A stretch of 64,000 nucleotides of DNA from positions 1,810,501 to 1,874,500 of the forward strand of contig NC_059556.1 of assembly GCF_905220415.1 (NCBI RefSeq), in the 5' to 3' direction. The position numbers and the translations under genes were made by a program. Position 1 is the stretch's first letter. Every line of letters begins with the position of its first letter. The stretch comes from Colias croceus. Its lineage: Eukaryota > Arthropoda > Insecta > Lepidoptera > Pieridae. The notes below the pieces were generated by a model that was given only the letters and a program-made list of their open reading frames with translations, was not told the DNA's origin and did no database searches. Below are positions 1 to 9,965 of this stretch, piece after piece.

Positions 1-549
1 CCGATAATTTCTAATTTGAATGTTGTACGCCAATTTAACATGTTTTTAAATACTTTATACCACACAATTATACCTTTTTGTAATTTGTATGAGATGTAGA
101 AGTTTTTAAAATAAAGTTTCACAGGGTCACCATACATTTTTTTTACACCAGCTTTGTTCAAACTTCAGTCCGTAAATTTTTAAAACGTAAAATTTTACCT
201 ATTTTTTGGTCTAATTTTGTTGTTGTTGTTAATTATGCATGAGTATCATTTTAATTAGGAAGACTTATGTATTCTTAACAACCTTGAACAAAAAAATAAG
301 AATAAAATAAAAACAGAAATGGTAAAAGTTCATATTAAGCTTACCTGGATGATATTTTTATCAAATTCCGAAAATAAAGCATAAATCAAAAACTTTATCC
401 TAAACCATAGTTTAGGACAGTAAATTTTAGTATTTTTGTTAGATAATAAGTCCCTCAACTCCCCACAACCCGTTGGTCCACTACTTACGGGACACCCTGT
501 ATGTTTCTCATAAAAAGATTGGAGTTAAAACGCACTTTAACTACATTAT
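1..549. other. AT-rich stretch, no gene recognised
   Basis: I see no reading frame or repeat here that I can assign. There is a short GTT run near 213-229. The sequence just before the Harbinger fragment at 550 may be a decayed transposon end, but I cannot support that. Confidence 0.4.
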
Positions 550-903
550 TTGTTTAAGATGATTCTGGATATCCACAGAAAGCGTGGTTGGATGATACCC
601 TGGATTTTAAATGCTGAACCAGGTTCTCGAGTAGCGGTGTACATTGAACGATGTTTTGGTATGCTGAAGTCTCGTTGGAGATGCTTGCTAAAGCATCGCA
701 CACTCCATTACCATCCTGGTGATGCCTGTAAGGTTACTATTGCATGTTGTGTTCTGCACAATATTGCACTGGATGCTCAATTACCTCCTCCTAGTAATAT
801 GGCAGAGCAACAAGGGCATGGTGATGAACCGAGTGTGCGGGTTGAACCCATTTCCAGCAACAAAGACGAGCTGATGAGTGGCAGAATAATGTTGAATAAT
901 TTA
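550..903 (+). pseudogene. PIF/Harbinger transposase, C-terminal fragment
   Basis: The frame encodes the C-terminal part of a HARBI1-type DDE transposase. The block ERCFGMLKSRWRCLLKHRTL followed by HYHPGDACK and the signature CCVLHNIAL is the usual region around and after the catalytic Glu of PIF/Harbinger nucleases (here the E of IERCFG). Everything upstream, including the first two catalytic Asp, is missing, and no ATG fits a real start: the frame simply opens at 550. Downstream of about 903 the translation becomes low-complexity and is not part of the protein. It is a dead fragment of a cut-and-paste DNA transposon, with no partner gene next to it. Confidence 0.8.
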
Positions 904-1137
904 CAGTCAGTCTGGGTAACTTTGTCCTTCAGTAAAACATTGGCCCACACTTACACACAGCCAGTTTTAATTGATTTACAATGCATAGAAAATGTATTTC
1001 ATTTTTTATTTAATATATTCTTTAGCTATCTTCGTAAATGTTTTCTCATTTATAACTTGACAAGTGTCATATTGACATTTTGTGTACAGACCAAAAAAAA
1101 AAAAATTGTTTTTGGCGCGCGTATTTCGATACATCGA

Positions 1138-1188
1138 AAAAGTTATCTCATGCGAGTTAATTTATTTCACTCGCATGAGATAACTTTT
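1138..1188. repeat. Perfect 20-bp hairpin
   Basis: Arms at 1138-1157 and 1169-1188 are exact reverse complements (arm reads AAAAGTTATCTCATGCGAGT) around an 11-base loop. It lies just after the Harbinger fragment. It could be a small palindromic MITE or the terminus of a DNA transposon; no target duplication is obvious. Confidence 0.75.
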
Positions 1189-1241
1189 CATTTCTAGTTA
1201 CTGACTTCGATCCCATTATTTCATGTTTCACTTTTCAAATT

Positions 1242-1363
1242 ATTCAAATTATTTATTTGTCAGAATTGTGGTAATACAAGGTCACATGATTTAATTAATA
1301 AAATAGTCCACACAATTCGCCAATAATTGGCATACAAATTTTTCACGATACAGATTATATAAA
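1242..1363 (+). repeat. Inverted repeat, left copy (pairs with 2612-2739)
   Basis: About 120 bp here match the reverse complement of 2612-2739 with only a few substitutions and a small indel. Read rightwards, both copies encode the same short C-terminus containing ICQNCGNTRSHDLINK and ending in a stop, so the repeat includes the end of a gene plus about 40 bp of 3' flank. The two copies face each other across about 1.25 kb. Confidence 0.8.
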
Positions 1364-1415
1364 TATACATACATTAAAATATAACATTAAAATTAACACG
1401 TTTTTATTAATATCA

Positions 1416-1682
1416 CTATTTAAAAAAATCATTTAAAGAATAAAAACATTTTTCCACTAACCATATTTTCAATTTTCTATGCATTAAATTTTTTGGCATT
1501 TCACGCAGTTCTTTAGGAATGTGATTAAATACCTTTATGCACATCACACTAGCATTGTTTTGAAAAAGTTTAGATTTACAGTTTGGCATCAATAGGCGAG
1601 TAGGATCCCTAAAACCCAATTGTGAATTGTTTTTGGTTGGTTTGAAGAGTTCACTGTGCGTGCGTATTCTCATCATCATCAC
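1416..1682 (-). pseudogene. LINE reverse transcriptase, extreme C-terminus
   Basis: The minus-strand frame carries GFRDPTRLLMPNCKSKLFQN, then VMCIKVFNHIPKELREMP and a final KIWLVEKCFYSLNDFF. This pattern (a basic 'N-x-FNxLP' segment and a 'L-x-xKxFYSLxEF' tail) is the usual end of Jockey/CR1-type non-LTR retrotransposon ORF2 proteins after the RT thumb. The polymerase domain is absent. It lies between the two inverted repeat copies and overlaps the beginning of the plus-strand fragment at 1705, so the two pieces are probably separate insertions. Confidence 0.6.
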
Positions 1683-1704
1683 ATCTCCTCCTTTATTAAT
1701 TCAA

Positions 1705-2121
1705 TGTGCCAAGAAGACTGGGACTCCATATGGAGTACACGAGTTGGACTGGACTGACATTTTAAATTTGAAAGAATTGGTAAAACAGTTTGGTAAAAAC
1801 TTTACGGTTAACAATGATGGTGATCGAGTAGTATGGAATGACATACGAAAAATTTATATGCAAGCTACTTCTCCATACTTAGTTTTCTATAACGACACCT
1901 ATAATCCAGGAACGTCGATGAAATGCTTGAATGCAGCAAATGTGAACCCACAACTTCAGAAAAAATACCATAGGCGACCAAAGATATCGAGCTTAAAGAA
2001 AAGAGACTTACTTTCTTTATGTGATGCTAATGTGATTCCTAGCGTATACCGCGACTATTACGAAAGTTTGGAGGCTACAGACAACATAGTTGAACATGAA
2101 GATAACTTCGAGAGGGATTAA
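1705..2121 (+). pseudogene. Unidentified TE protein, C-terminal fragment
   Basis: The frame ends at a stop at 2119-2121. It contains VHELDWTDILNLKELVKQFG, then VVWNDIRKIYMQ and a basic end RPKISSLKKRDLLSLCDANV followed by IPSVYRDYYESL. I associate the pattern K-K-x-DLL-x-LC-x-x-x-x-IP-x-x-Y-x-x-(F/Y)Y-x-SL with repetitive proteins in insect genomes, but I cannot name the superfamily. No start is visible; the upstream frame runs into antisense LINE sequence. Function is unknown; the best guess is a DNA-transposon protein. Confidence 0.4.
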
Positions 2122-2611
2122 TTTTTATTAACCGATTCTGTTATGATGCTGTTAAGTAATCAAAACATTCCTTTTCATTGATTTTTGAAAGTCAATACAT
2201 TTTGATAAATAAACCTTTTTCTTGTCTTAATTATTGTTGATGTTTTTATTTAATTACCGGATCATTCACAAATATTCCATTAGATTATAATCCTATTTCA
2301 TTAGGTTTCCTATTTTATTACTGGAACATTCAGGAACATTCCATTAGATCTTTAAATTTCGTTCATTTTTCTAATTCACTACTGGAACATTTCAAAAAAT
2401 TACAAATAACTAAAAAACTAAAACTATTGCATTTTTAGTAACAATCTTATAATAAACTATAGCTTTTTTACGATACGTAGACATATCAAACATCAAGATT
2501 ACTAAAAACTATGTCAACAAAATTTGCCTTTCAAAATATCTAAAAACTTTAAGTTGGATTTTCTAAAAACGGCATATTTTGAATTATTCCGGTAATGATT
2601 CCGACCGACGA
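2122..2611. other. AT-rich stretch, no gene recognised
   Basis: It holds a loose direct repeat of an 'ACTGGAACATT' motif around 2270-2390, which could be the 3' flank of the preceding fragment. Nothing else is assignable. Confidence 0.4.
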
Positions 2612-2739
2612 TTTATATAATCTGTAATGTATTCGTGAAAAATTTTTATGCCAATTATTGGCGAATTGTGTGGACTATTTTATTAATTAAATCATGTGAC
2701 CTAGTATCACCACAATTCTGACAAATAAATAATTTGAAT
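2612..2739 (-). repeat. Inverted repeat, right copy (pairs with 1242-1363)
   Basis: Reverse complement of 1242-1363. Reading leftwards it gives the end of the small minus-strand frame that stops at 2655 and then continues past the stop. Similarity ends near 2612 and 2739. Confidence 0.8.
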
Positions 2740-2888
2740 TTTGAAGTGTTTTTTTGGACATTTATTTTCAGTATTTCGGCGAAAATTTCATATTTTCGTT
2801 GGAACAAAATATTTTCACAGTAAAACTGGGTAACTTTATAACTTATAGTAACTTTTAATATTATAGTTTGTAAAATGTAATGGTACAT
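2655..2888 (-). pseudogene. Short gene end with a CxxC pair, unknown TE protein
   Basis: A 77-codon minus-strand frame ends with FICQNCGDTRSHDLINK and the IVHTIRQ tail. The last 28 codons are duplicated, with conserved reading frame, in the inverted copy at 1242-1363. Such conservation between two copies suggests that the peptide was really coding. A single CxxC is consistent with half of a zinc-binding knuckle. The upstream part of the frame is AT-rich and may not be coding. I do not recognise the family. Confidence 0.35.
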
Positions 2889-3002
2889 AAAACTGTTAAA
2901 TAAATAAATAAATAACTTCGACCCGGGCCAATGTTACCCAAAAAAATTCATATGTATTGTTGATGTTGCCAATTATTTGTTTTTCGTTCACAGTGCGAAA
3001 TT

Positions 3003-3488
3003 ATGGCACGAAAAAAGCCTTGCCCGAAAGCAGGAACTAGACAGTACGGTACTAAGACAAGATATACTTAAGAGAGCCTGAGAGAATGCTTAAAAAAAAT
3101 AAAAGAATGTGTATTGACTCAAAGAGTTGCAGCAAAACTTTACGGTATACCAAGGAGCACAATTAAAAATAAATTAAAAGAAAAACACACAAAAGATGTG
3201 GGTAGACCGCCAACTTTAACTTAAGTTGAAGAGAATGCAATCGTATCACATGCAATAGCGTTAGCTGACCTAGGGATCCCTGTCGGTATGCAAGACGTCA
3301 GAATAATTGTAAAAAAATACTTAGATGACGAACAACGAAAAGTCAGTACATTTAAAGACAATTTACCTGGATGGGAATGGGGAAAACTGTTTCTAGAACG
3401 TCACCCTAGCATTAAAGTCAAAGTTGCACACAACATTAGCCGCAAAAGGGCCCAAGTCAATAAATACAATCAGTCAAGTCAGAAATAA
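3003..3488 (+). pseudogene. pogo-superfamily transposase, N-terminal DNA-binding part
   Basis: From the ATG at 3003 the frame reads ARKKPCPKAGTRQYG, a pipsqueak-type helix-turn-helix (TQRVAAKLYGIPRSTIKNKL), then a CENP-B-type HTH (GMQDVRIIVKKYLDDEQ ... WGKLFLERH). Two in-frame TAA codons at 3069-3071 and 3222-3224 break it, and the DDE nuclease domain is absent downstream of 3488. It is therefore a dead 5' piece of a pogo/Tigger-like element. The psq helices and the spacing to the second HTH match the other pogo genes in the window (48.2 kb and 60.4 kb), but it is clearly a different subfamily. Confidence 0.75.
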
Positions 3489-4118
3489 TAGAGGAATACT
3501 TCAATAACTATAAATGTAATTATTAAGTAGATTATTTTAATATTTATCAATTTTTTGAAAAGGTTATTTTTGTTGATCTGTATGGTAATGGCGTGTAGTA
3601 TGTAGCGTAAACTAGCGGTTCCCTGGTCCGACTAACTGGAACAGCACCTGGCACTGGCAGCACTGCACACTACGATTCACTGGAGCATTATTTTATTGAC
3701 AAATAAGTTTGGTAATTTACTATTGTTTAATTTTTTAAAACAAAAGTATGTAATTTTGGTTATAAAGACTGAAGTAGTAATTTAGTTAATTGTTGAATTA
3801 AGTATATTAATATAAAACCTAGAAGAGTGAATTACTTACTAAATAAAGACTAATTAAAAGTAAATACATAAGTGCAGTATTACATTTAAACCTATTCAGT
3901 GTATATTCGGTTTTGTGATAAATTCACCAAGCAGCTATTAGTTACTTTGATGACCAGCCTAAATGATCCCTAAACTTATGTTTTAATCATATTTAACTTG
4001 GCAGAGGATAGAACTGATTACTACTTTCGTAATTAAATTTTTAAGGTGAGCTATCGCTAAAAAAGATCATTCCGGGAACGTTTTTGTGAGGTTGATAATG
4101 ATATTTAAATTTTACTTA
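3489..4118. other. AT-rich stretch, no gene recognised
   Basis: I see no coding or repeat structure here that I can support. A GC-richer patch at about 3600-3690 is unassigned. Confidence 0.4.
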
Positions 4119-4298
4119 CTAGTTGTCCGCTCCGGCTTCGCCCGTGGTACATATTTCGCAATAAAAGGTAGCCTATATTCTTTCTCAGGGTCTAAAGATT
4201 GTCTGTGCCAAATTTCATTAAAATCGGTCCAGTAGTTTATGCGTGAAAACCATACATACATAATTACAAACCTTTCCTCTGTATAATATTAGTATAGA
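4119..4298 (-). mobile_element. Lep1-like non-autonomous Helitron, copy 1
   Basis: On the minus strand the element starts TCTATACTAATATTATA and ends CGAAGCCGGAGCGGACAACTAG, preceded by A and followed by T. This is the Helitron arrangement: TC start, CTRR end, insertion between A and T, no target duplication. The interior has the typical lepidopteran words 'ACCGATTTTAATGAAATTTGG' and 'CCACGGGCGAAGCC'. At 180 bp it encodes nothing and would need a Rep/helicase in trans. It sits at the end of the minus-strand gene remnant at 4310-4586, so it probably truncated that gene. Confidence 0.75.
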
Positions 4299-4309
4299 TA
4301 ATATTTGCC

Positions 4310-4586
4310 CCCTTTTTTGTTAACACAAGAGTTTTGTCTTTTCGACAGTCAAAATATAAAGCGGGTACTTGCGAAACCCTGTCTTTATCCAGAATATTTT
4401 GTTGTTTTGGTTCGTTCTCTACGTAACTTGTTTTTGTCTACCACTGACACAGGCCTGGTTGCTTGCAAAACTGCCGAGACTATGGCTGCACCTGCCCTGT
4501 CTGATACTCCATACCTGTCACAAGTTTTGGAAATTAAAGAATAATTAGTACTTTGCGCATTGGTAATTGGCGTTACAATATTTTCT
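4310..4586 (-). pseudogene. Unnamed TE-like gene, third segment (beyond the piggyBac)
   Basis: This is the continuation of the minus-strand gene that begins at 6817. Right next to the piggyBac target site the frame runs on with LISKTCDRYGVSDRAGAAIV, then VVDKNKLRRER and, after a small frameshift, LYFDCRKDKTLV. I associate the motif series 'RYG(V/I)SDRA-x-AAI-x-(S/T)-AVL', 'DK-x-K-x-RRER' and 'YFDGRKD-x-T' with a repetitive arthropod protein family that looks like a DDE transposase, though I have no name for it. The RKD segment comes from another frame and there is a stop shortly before it. The Lep1-like Helitron at 4119-4298 ends the homology. Confidence 0.5.
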
Positions 4587-4590
4587 TTAA

Positions 4591-5910
4591 CCCTAGATCA
4601 CTAATCATTCGTCTCACAGTCGACCGGCACCTGTCGCGTTCGATGTTTAGGTATGTTCCCAACACTTTCTCGTCCCGCCCCTCTCAGTACCTTCCTGATT
4701 GGCAATTTATTGACCCGTGTGGAGACGACGCGGACGCACGCTTTCTAGTTCAGGAGTTATAGCAAAATATTCGACTCACAGACGAATGTGTAGTGACTAC
4801 GCGTGCAATGTGAACAAAGGTGTATTTTTGAATAATCGATTTTTTTATTGTTTATTGATACCGATTTATAATAAACGTTGTACAATACTTATTGTAGAAA
4901 GTTTATCTGCCTTTTTGCTAGTAATGTATACTGTTTCCTTTAATAGTTTTTGGAATAATACGAATTAAAAAAATTAACCTTCCTTTTATTGTATACATGA
5001 ATTAAGAGAGAGATCAGGAGAAGATATTGAGTATTCTTGAAGAATGCGACAGCCACAATAAAGAGGGCGAGACACTTGAACATCAGTTGGATGGTTTACG
5101 TAGCTCAGATTTCGAAGGCGAAGACAATTTAGAGAGAGATTTAGCAATCGCTACTGATCAAAGTGAACAATAATCTGATACGTCTTCTGACCAAGAATTC
5201 AATGTTAGAGGGAGAACTTTTGTATAAGGAGGATAATAGACTCTGACGAGGATACCAGCACGCAGCCAGAAGGCCGCCAACAGCTATAATAGCACCAAAA
5301 ACGCAGTCGACGCAGTTGACCAAGTGTGCTCAACAATCGGAAGACCAATAGGTGGCCTTAGGCTATATTTTATAATATTCTAAATTTATGCATGGTTAAT
5401 ATGTCATTTATGTATCTAACATGGTGAGGCTGCGTCAAAAACCATTAAAACTAAGAACTTTCATTCAAAAAATGGAAGATGGCCTAACTGAACCATGGTT
5501 GCAGGAGCGGTACAATACACCAACTTTGAGGAAAAATATCAAAACATACATAAAAGATATTCTAAAAATCGATGATGTTTTTCCTAGTACGTCTCAAGGA
5601 CGGACAAATAAACGCAAAATATGCCGATTTTGTCCATATAAAAAACGCAGAATGACTAAAAACTCATGCCACTCGTGCAGAAAGGCAATTTGCGGCGAGC
5701 ACACAATTCCTACATGTAATGACTGCAAAGATTGAAAAAAAAAGACCTTCTTATTTCTTATAATAATATTTAGATAACTAACTTGGCTATGTTGTTAATT
5801 ATTTCACTTAAATATAACAAATAAATAAAATACATGCATTTTAATTTGTTCGTCTGTAAGTCGAATGTTTAGTGACAAAGTAACACCGAAATATGTTTAG
5901 TGAGCTAGGG
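4591..5910 (+). mobile_element. piggyBac-superfamily deletion derivative, TTAA duplication
   Basis: The element starts CCCTAGATCACTAA and ends TTAGTGAGCTAGGG, flanked by TTAA at 4587-4590 and 5911-5914. These are a matching inverted terminal repeat and the hallmark target duplication of piggyBac elements. Subterminal words around 'TTCGTCTCACAGTCGA' recur near both ends. Inside are an acidic N-terminal remnant and the transposase C-terminus, with the nuclease core removed, so it can only move in trans. It interrupts the minus-strand gene remnant continuing at 4586 and 5915. Confidence 0.9.
4985..5735 (+). pseudogene. piggyBac transposase, internally deleted
   Basis: The left part (about 5010-5210) is an acidic stretch of the kind that begins piggyBac transposases (EECDSHNKEGETLEHQLDG and similar). 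It is fused, around 5290, to the region NAVDAVDQVCST that lies after the third catalytic Asp. The last segment, 5421-5735, contains FIQKMEDGLTEPWLQERY and a Cys-rich end: CRFC, CHSC, CGEH and CNDC pairs, the cross-brace zinc finger that binds the terminal repeats. Several frameshifts and the loss of the DDD core make it inactive. Confidence 0.8.
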
Positions 5911-5914
5911 TTAA

Positions 5915-6302
5915 ATTGCAGTATTTGTCGTCACACTCAGGATCAGTGGAATCCGTAGAATTTGAGATGTTAAGCTGAATGGCGGAGTTTGACGTATTAG
6001 AGCAGGTTGCTTGGTGTTTTTAAACGTATTCTTGCTTTTGTAGCTTTTTTTTTAAGATTTTGTACCAAGCAGTACTCGAGATATCAACGTTACCAATGAA
6101 CATTTTTCGAGACGTACGTTGATCTAGCTAGCAAAAAGTCGCATTCTTTTCTCGGTACCTTCCGCTCTTTTAGGCAAGTGCAATTCATTAACTCTTTACA
6201 TTTACAGGCACTAATATCAAATAGAATGTTTCCAGTACGCTGAAATTCTTCTAGATTCTTTTTTGGTATTTTTGGATGTGATTTCAGTAGATTCTTACAC
6301 TT
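5915..6302 (-). pseudogene. Unnamed TE-like gene, second segment (between piggyBac and MITE)
   Basis: On the minus strand the frame resumes after the MITE with KCKNLLKSHPKIPKKNLEEF and a Cys-rich block ISACKCKELMNCTCLKERK followed by VPRKECDFLLARS. The series C-x-C ... C-x-C followed by VP-x-x-E-x-x-FL is conserved in the arthropod family I associate with the segment at 4310-4586. A frameshift follows near 6110 and the remaining piece runs to the TTAA used by the piggyBac at 5910. Removing both insertions restores collinearity, which is the main evidence that these are one gene. Confidence 0.5.
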
Positions 6303-6510
6303 AGGCTGGTTGCAGAGCTTGACCGACCGTCAGTGCGTACCGTCGGTCCTGACGATACGCATCAACAATTGTATGACTATGACACTAATGCGCATGACAA
6401 TACGCGTGCGTACGGTCGATCTAGCTATGAACGGTTTTATGAATTTCCATACATATGACAAGCGCGACTGACGTACGCACTGACGGTCGGTCAAGCTCTG
6501 CAACCAGCCT
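6303..6510. mobile_element. MITE with perfect 37-bp inverted ends
   Basis: Positions 6303-6339 and 6474-6510 are exact reverse complements (AGGCTGGTTGCAGAGCTTGA and 17 further bases). With one mismatch the pairing extends outward to a CACT/AGTG pair. The interior has no coding capacity. It splits the minus-strand gene between the codons for AFHT and KCKNLL. I cannot find a convincing target duplication, so the superfamily is open. Confidence 0.85.
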
Positions 6511-6817
6511 CAGTGTGGAAAGCCTGCAACATTTGAGTCACTCTTGTATGTGAAACGATGGGAAGAGATGCCTTCGCCCACAATCGTTCAATTTTATCAG
6601 TCACAATTACAGCGATTTCTTGAAAAGTTGGTTCTTTTTGAGAATCTTTAACCGATTTTAATTGCCGCCTCGTCCACTCATAACTCTTCATAACTTCTGC
6701 ATAAGTTGGCAATATATTGATCCTTAAGATCGCATTTTTCTCCAAACAAAGGACATCGCGTAGTATTTCGCGTGCGTTCGTGTAACGTTCGATGAGTGGA
6801 CATCTATTAACAACCAC
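6511..6817 (-). pseudogene. Unnamed TE-like gene, first segment
   Basis: The minus-strand frame begins at 6817 and runs to the MITE. It contains LIERYTNAREILRDVLCLEK, PTYAEVMKSYEWTRRQLKS and IERLWAKASLPIVSHTRVTQ. It joins in frame to the segment at 6302 if the MITE is removed. Together the three segments span a protein with Cys pairs, an 'RYGVSDRA' block and an 'RKD' block. I associate it with a repetitive arthropod family of unknown name. The start chosen is simply the first Met of the open frame; an upstream exon is possible. Confidence 0.5.
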
Positions 6818-6904
6818 CTATATATTAATATCAATATACATAACAAGTCTTTCACAAGTGAGAGAATATTCCATAATCTGGGTTAAATTCGAATTCAAGG
6901 GTCT

Positions 6905-7700
6905 ATGCCAGCTGAGGTCTGTATTTCTTTAATCCAAGCTAGGTTGGCTTTATACAATCTCACCTTAGATGATTGTGAAAATAATGTGCTTGCCATGACC
7001 ACTGATGGAGCAAGTGTCATGTGCAGAGTATTGGACGCCTTTTGCCAATATTTCATCAGATATGTCATACTCATGGAATTCATTTGGCCATCTGTGATGT
7101 GTTATATAACAAAAATTATAACTTACCCTCGGACTCGGATTTGGCAGTCGATCAGCATTCTTCAATGCTTGAAAATATTGACGTTTTATCTGATGACGAA
7201 GAAGACTCTGTTACAGACGGTGAATTCATAGTTGAAGTGGCTGGATCTGGATCCGCTTTTCCATTAAACATTGACATTCGACCCATTATAAAAAAAAAGT
7301 CAGGACGGTAGTAAAACTCTTCAGAAATTCCCCAACTAAAAACGACTGTGTCTTGCAAAAACATGTCCACGATGAATTTGGCAAAGAACTTGCGCTGTTA
7401 CTTGACTGCAAGACACGTTGGAGTAGTTTGGCGACTATGCTAGAAAGATTCCTGAAACTTCGAACATGTGCCCAAAAGGCTTAAGTAGATATAAAAATCA
7501 GTGATATGAGCTTCACCAATGAGGAGTTTCAGTTAATTCAAGACCTGCAACCATCTTTAGATATAGTAAAAGCGACCGTGGAAACAGGACATATATTTTT
7601 AAGTGGATATCTTTTTTGACTGGGTATTATAGAAAACAATGTCCTTTTGCCACAAGACCAGTCACTGAATTGCATATTAATAAAAATTAAAACTGCAATA
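6905..7700 (+). pseudogene. hAT transposase fragment
   Basis: Three frames carry consecutive hAT blocks. The first has TLDDCENNVLAMTTDGASVM, the D of 'TTDGA' being a catalytic residue. A second frame has GRLLPIFHQICHTHGIHLAI. After about 7295 a third has LLLDCKTRWSSLATMLERFL and later SFTNEEFQLIQDLQPSLDIV. The C-terminal dimerisation domain is missing. At least two frameshifts and several stops (for example near 7484 and 7619) show that it is dead. The order matches hAT proteins of the ZBED/Ac group. Confidence 0.75.
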
Positions 7701-8911
7701 CTGTAAATGCACGACAGTCATTTAGTGGCCCAAGAGAAAGTCATGTGATAGTTCAACGTGGTAAGCAATAAAAATAATGATTCAAGAAGATGAATCTGAG
7801 CCTTCTGAGCTGTCATACAATAATTTAATTCCACTATAAATGCTCTTTGTACGCAGATTTGCAACATTTGAAGCAGTTTGGTTCCCAAATAGCTCAAGAT
7901 TATTATAATAATCCGCCTCATATGGAATAAATGAGTTTGATCATTCTAGAACATTTTCAACATGACTTTGATCATTATTCCAATTTTAATTTTGTATGAT
8001 TATTATATTAAGATATTAATACATACAGTAAAATGGGGCTAATTAAAACACTTTTTTCGTCAAACAGGTGTTTATAAAAAATGATAGGAAATATTTTTTT
8101 TTAGTAGATTACACAACAAACTATAAATAATAATGATCGTAGTATACTTTCTGTAAATATATTTTAAGATATAATACTTTATTGTTGCTATTCCAAGCTA
8201 AATTACGTGCGTGAAGCCGCGCTGGACAGCTTGTTTCAAATAAAAATGTATTGCGCAAAATGAGTTAGCTGTGTATATACAGTGACTGTATATACCTGAT
8301 TTTATGAAATGTTTATATTATGTATTAAAATAAAACAACTTGAGTCAATCACAATATTTATTCTTCTTCTACAAATTATGATATTTAGGTACTATTTAGT
8401 CACACTGATTTGGAAATGTTTAATATACCTACATACTTATGTATTTGTGTACTGACGCCAGCATGTCAACCTACCCCAATCTGTTTAGGAGGTTAAAATC
8501 TATTAATTAAATTGACAGATATAGGCGTCTGTACCAACTTTTAAATGGTTAAGTTCCTCATTAATAATTATAAAACAATGGTTTTACTACAAAAATATGA
8601 CATCTCTGGAAAGATTGTCTACAAAAAGCGTAATTACATAACTGCATTTCATAACGATTCAGAAATATAAAACTGTCATCAACCGCAACTTTGTGTTGAC
8701 ATCTTATGTAGACAATAAAGTTCGACAGATAGAAGAGAACTTTTTGAAGAAAGGCCGTAAAAATCTTACACTTTGTACTTACACCTAATTAATTAAAATT
8801 ATGATTACACAGTCTTCGAAGAGACACATCATTGGTGTCTTAGCTTTGGTATCGTTGCCAAAATAATCACAAAAAAAAATTAACAAAAATTAAATTGGAA
8901 ACATATGTAAG
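7701..8911. other. AT-rich stretch, no gene recognised
   Basis: I see only AT-rich sequence without coding signature or clear repeat structure between the hAT remnant and the hairpin at 8912. Confidence 0.4.
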
Positions 8912-8976
8912 AAAATAATATTCTTAGGTCTTAAAAGTTTAAGACTTATAATTATAAGACCTAAGAATATTATTTT
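8912..8976. repeat. 22-bp-arm hairpin
   Basis: The arms 8912-8933 and 8955-8976 (AAAATAATATTCTTAGGTCT and its complement) are exact. The 21-bp spacer itself contains a half-copy of the pairing motif. It lies about 140 bp beyond the stop of the Helitron helicase remnant. It is too long and too far from any CTRR end to be the Helitron 3' hairpin. A small foldback MITE is the simplest reading. Confidence 0.7.
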
Positions 8977-9117
8977 AAACTAACAAAAATATTCTTTTGA
9001 GAAATGTACGTAAAATAAACATATTAAAACAAAATTATTGGTAAAATATGTTTGCTTAGTTGCATCACAATAAAATATATAAAACTCAAAATAAATATAA
9101 AAGAAATACTCAAAATC

Positions 9118-9965
9118 TTAGTCACTATCCATCAATGCTTTTAAAATTTCTTGTCTGTCGTTATAATAATTCTTTTTATACTTAGGCTTTTCCTTATTTT
9201 TCTTTGTTATATTAATATAACTATTTAGATATACAGGTTTAAGGTCCTTAAAGACTAATTTCTTGTTTTTTAGCGCATTTTCTAGACTTTCTTCCTTAGA
9301 GATTTCTAGACGGGAAAGAGCAACGTATAACTGACCATGCGAGAAACAACTGACACCGAGATCTACTCCGGCAACATGAAAAGTCTGCCCTTGAGCCTTA
9401 TTAATTGTCATTGCATACAACACCGATACTGGGAATTGCGTCCTTTTAAATTGGAATGGAAAATTATTTGGTATTAAGGGTATTCTGGGGATAAAGACGG
9501 TTTCTCCTGCACCGCAACCTGTTAAAATTTGAGCCTCGATTATATTTTGTTGCAACTGGGTTACTTTTAGTCGAGTTCCATTGCAAAGTTGTGGTGGTCT
9601 TAAATTTCGGAGTAGAATAATCGGAATGCCAATTTTTAAACAAATTTCGTGAGAAGGAAGTCCGGGCATATTTAAAGAATTTAAAAATTCTATCGGGTAA
9701 TTAACTAGTTGCTTCTTGTTCATCGACCATTCTATTTATTGATCTATAAACTTTGCTTTCCCCCTGTATATTCGACAGTATTTTGTTATTAATCTCAGAT
9801 ACCTGGTCATTGCGAGGAGTTAAAATAGATCTTTCGGATAGCCAAGAATTGTCCCTATTTAATATATTTGTTACGTCACCGTAAACCGACGATATAAGAC
9901 GTGGTTGAGATTGCACTATACAACATAATTCAGGCGTCAGAATAAGTTTTCCTTGGCGTTTTGAA
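9118..9965 (-). pseudogene. Helitron Rep/helicase protein, C-terminal part
   Basis: The minus-strand frames encode the PIF1-type SF1 helicase end of an autonomous Helitron protein. In order: KRQGKLILTPELCCIVQ and WLSERSILTPRNDQVSEIN (frame ending near 9701), then, after a -1 shift, [63 protein letters not shown] and [13 protein letters not shown]. The 'TINKAQGQT' and '[11 protein letters not shown]' blocks are helicase motifs V and VI. Walker A and B and the whole Rep nuclease are absent. It stops at 9118. The three short Lep1-like elements are the kind of sequence such an enzyme would mobilise, but I cannot show that this one did. Confidence 0.85.

Noticed and set aside
4305..4586. Plus-strand frame of about 79 codons near the Helitron
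   Set aside because: Antisense to the better supported minus-strand gene segment with the RYGVSDRA block.
6303..6510. Assigning the MITE to hAT or Harbinger
   Set aside because: Neither an 8-bp nor a 3-bp target duplication could be found at its borders.
8912..8976. Hairpin as the 3' hairpin of the neighbouring Helitron
   Set aside because: Arms of 22 bp are longer than Helitron hairpins, and no CTRR end follows within about 12 bp on the proper strand.
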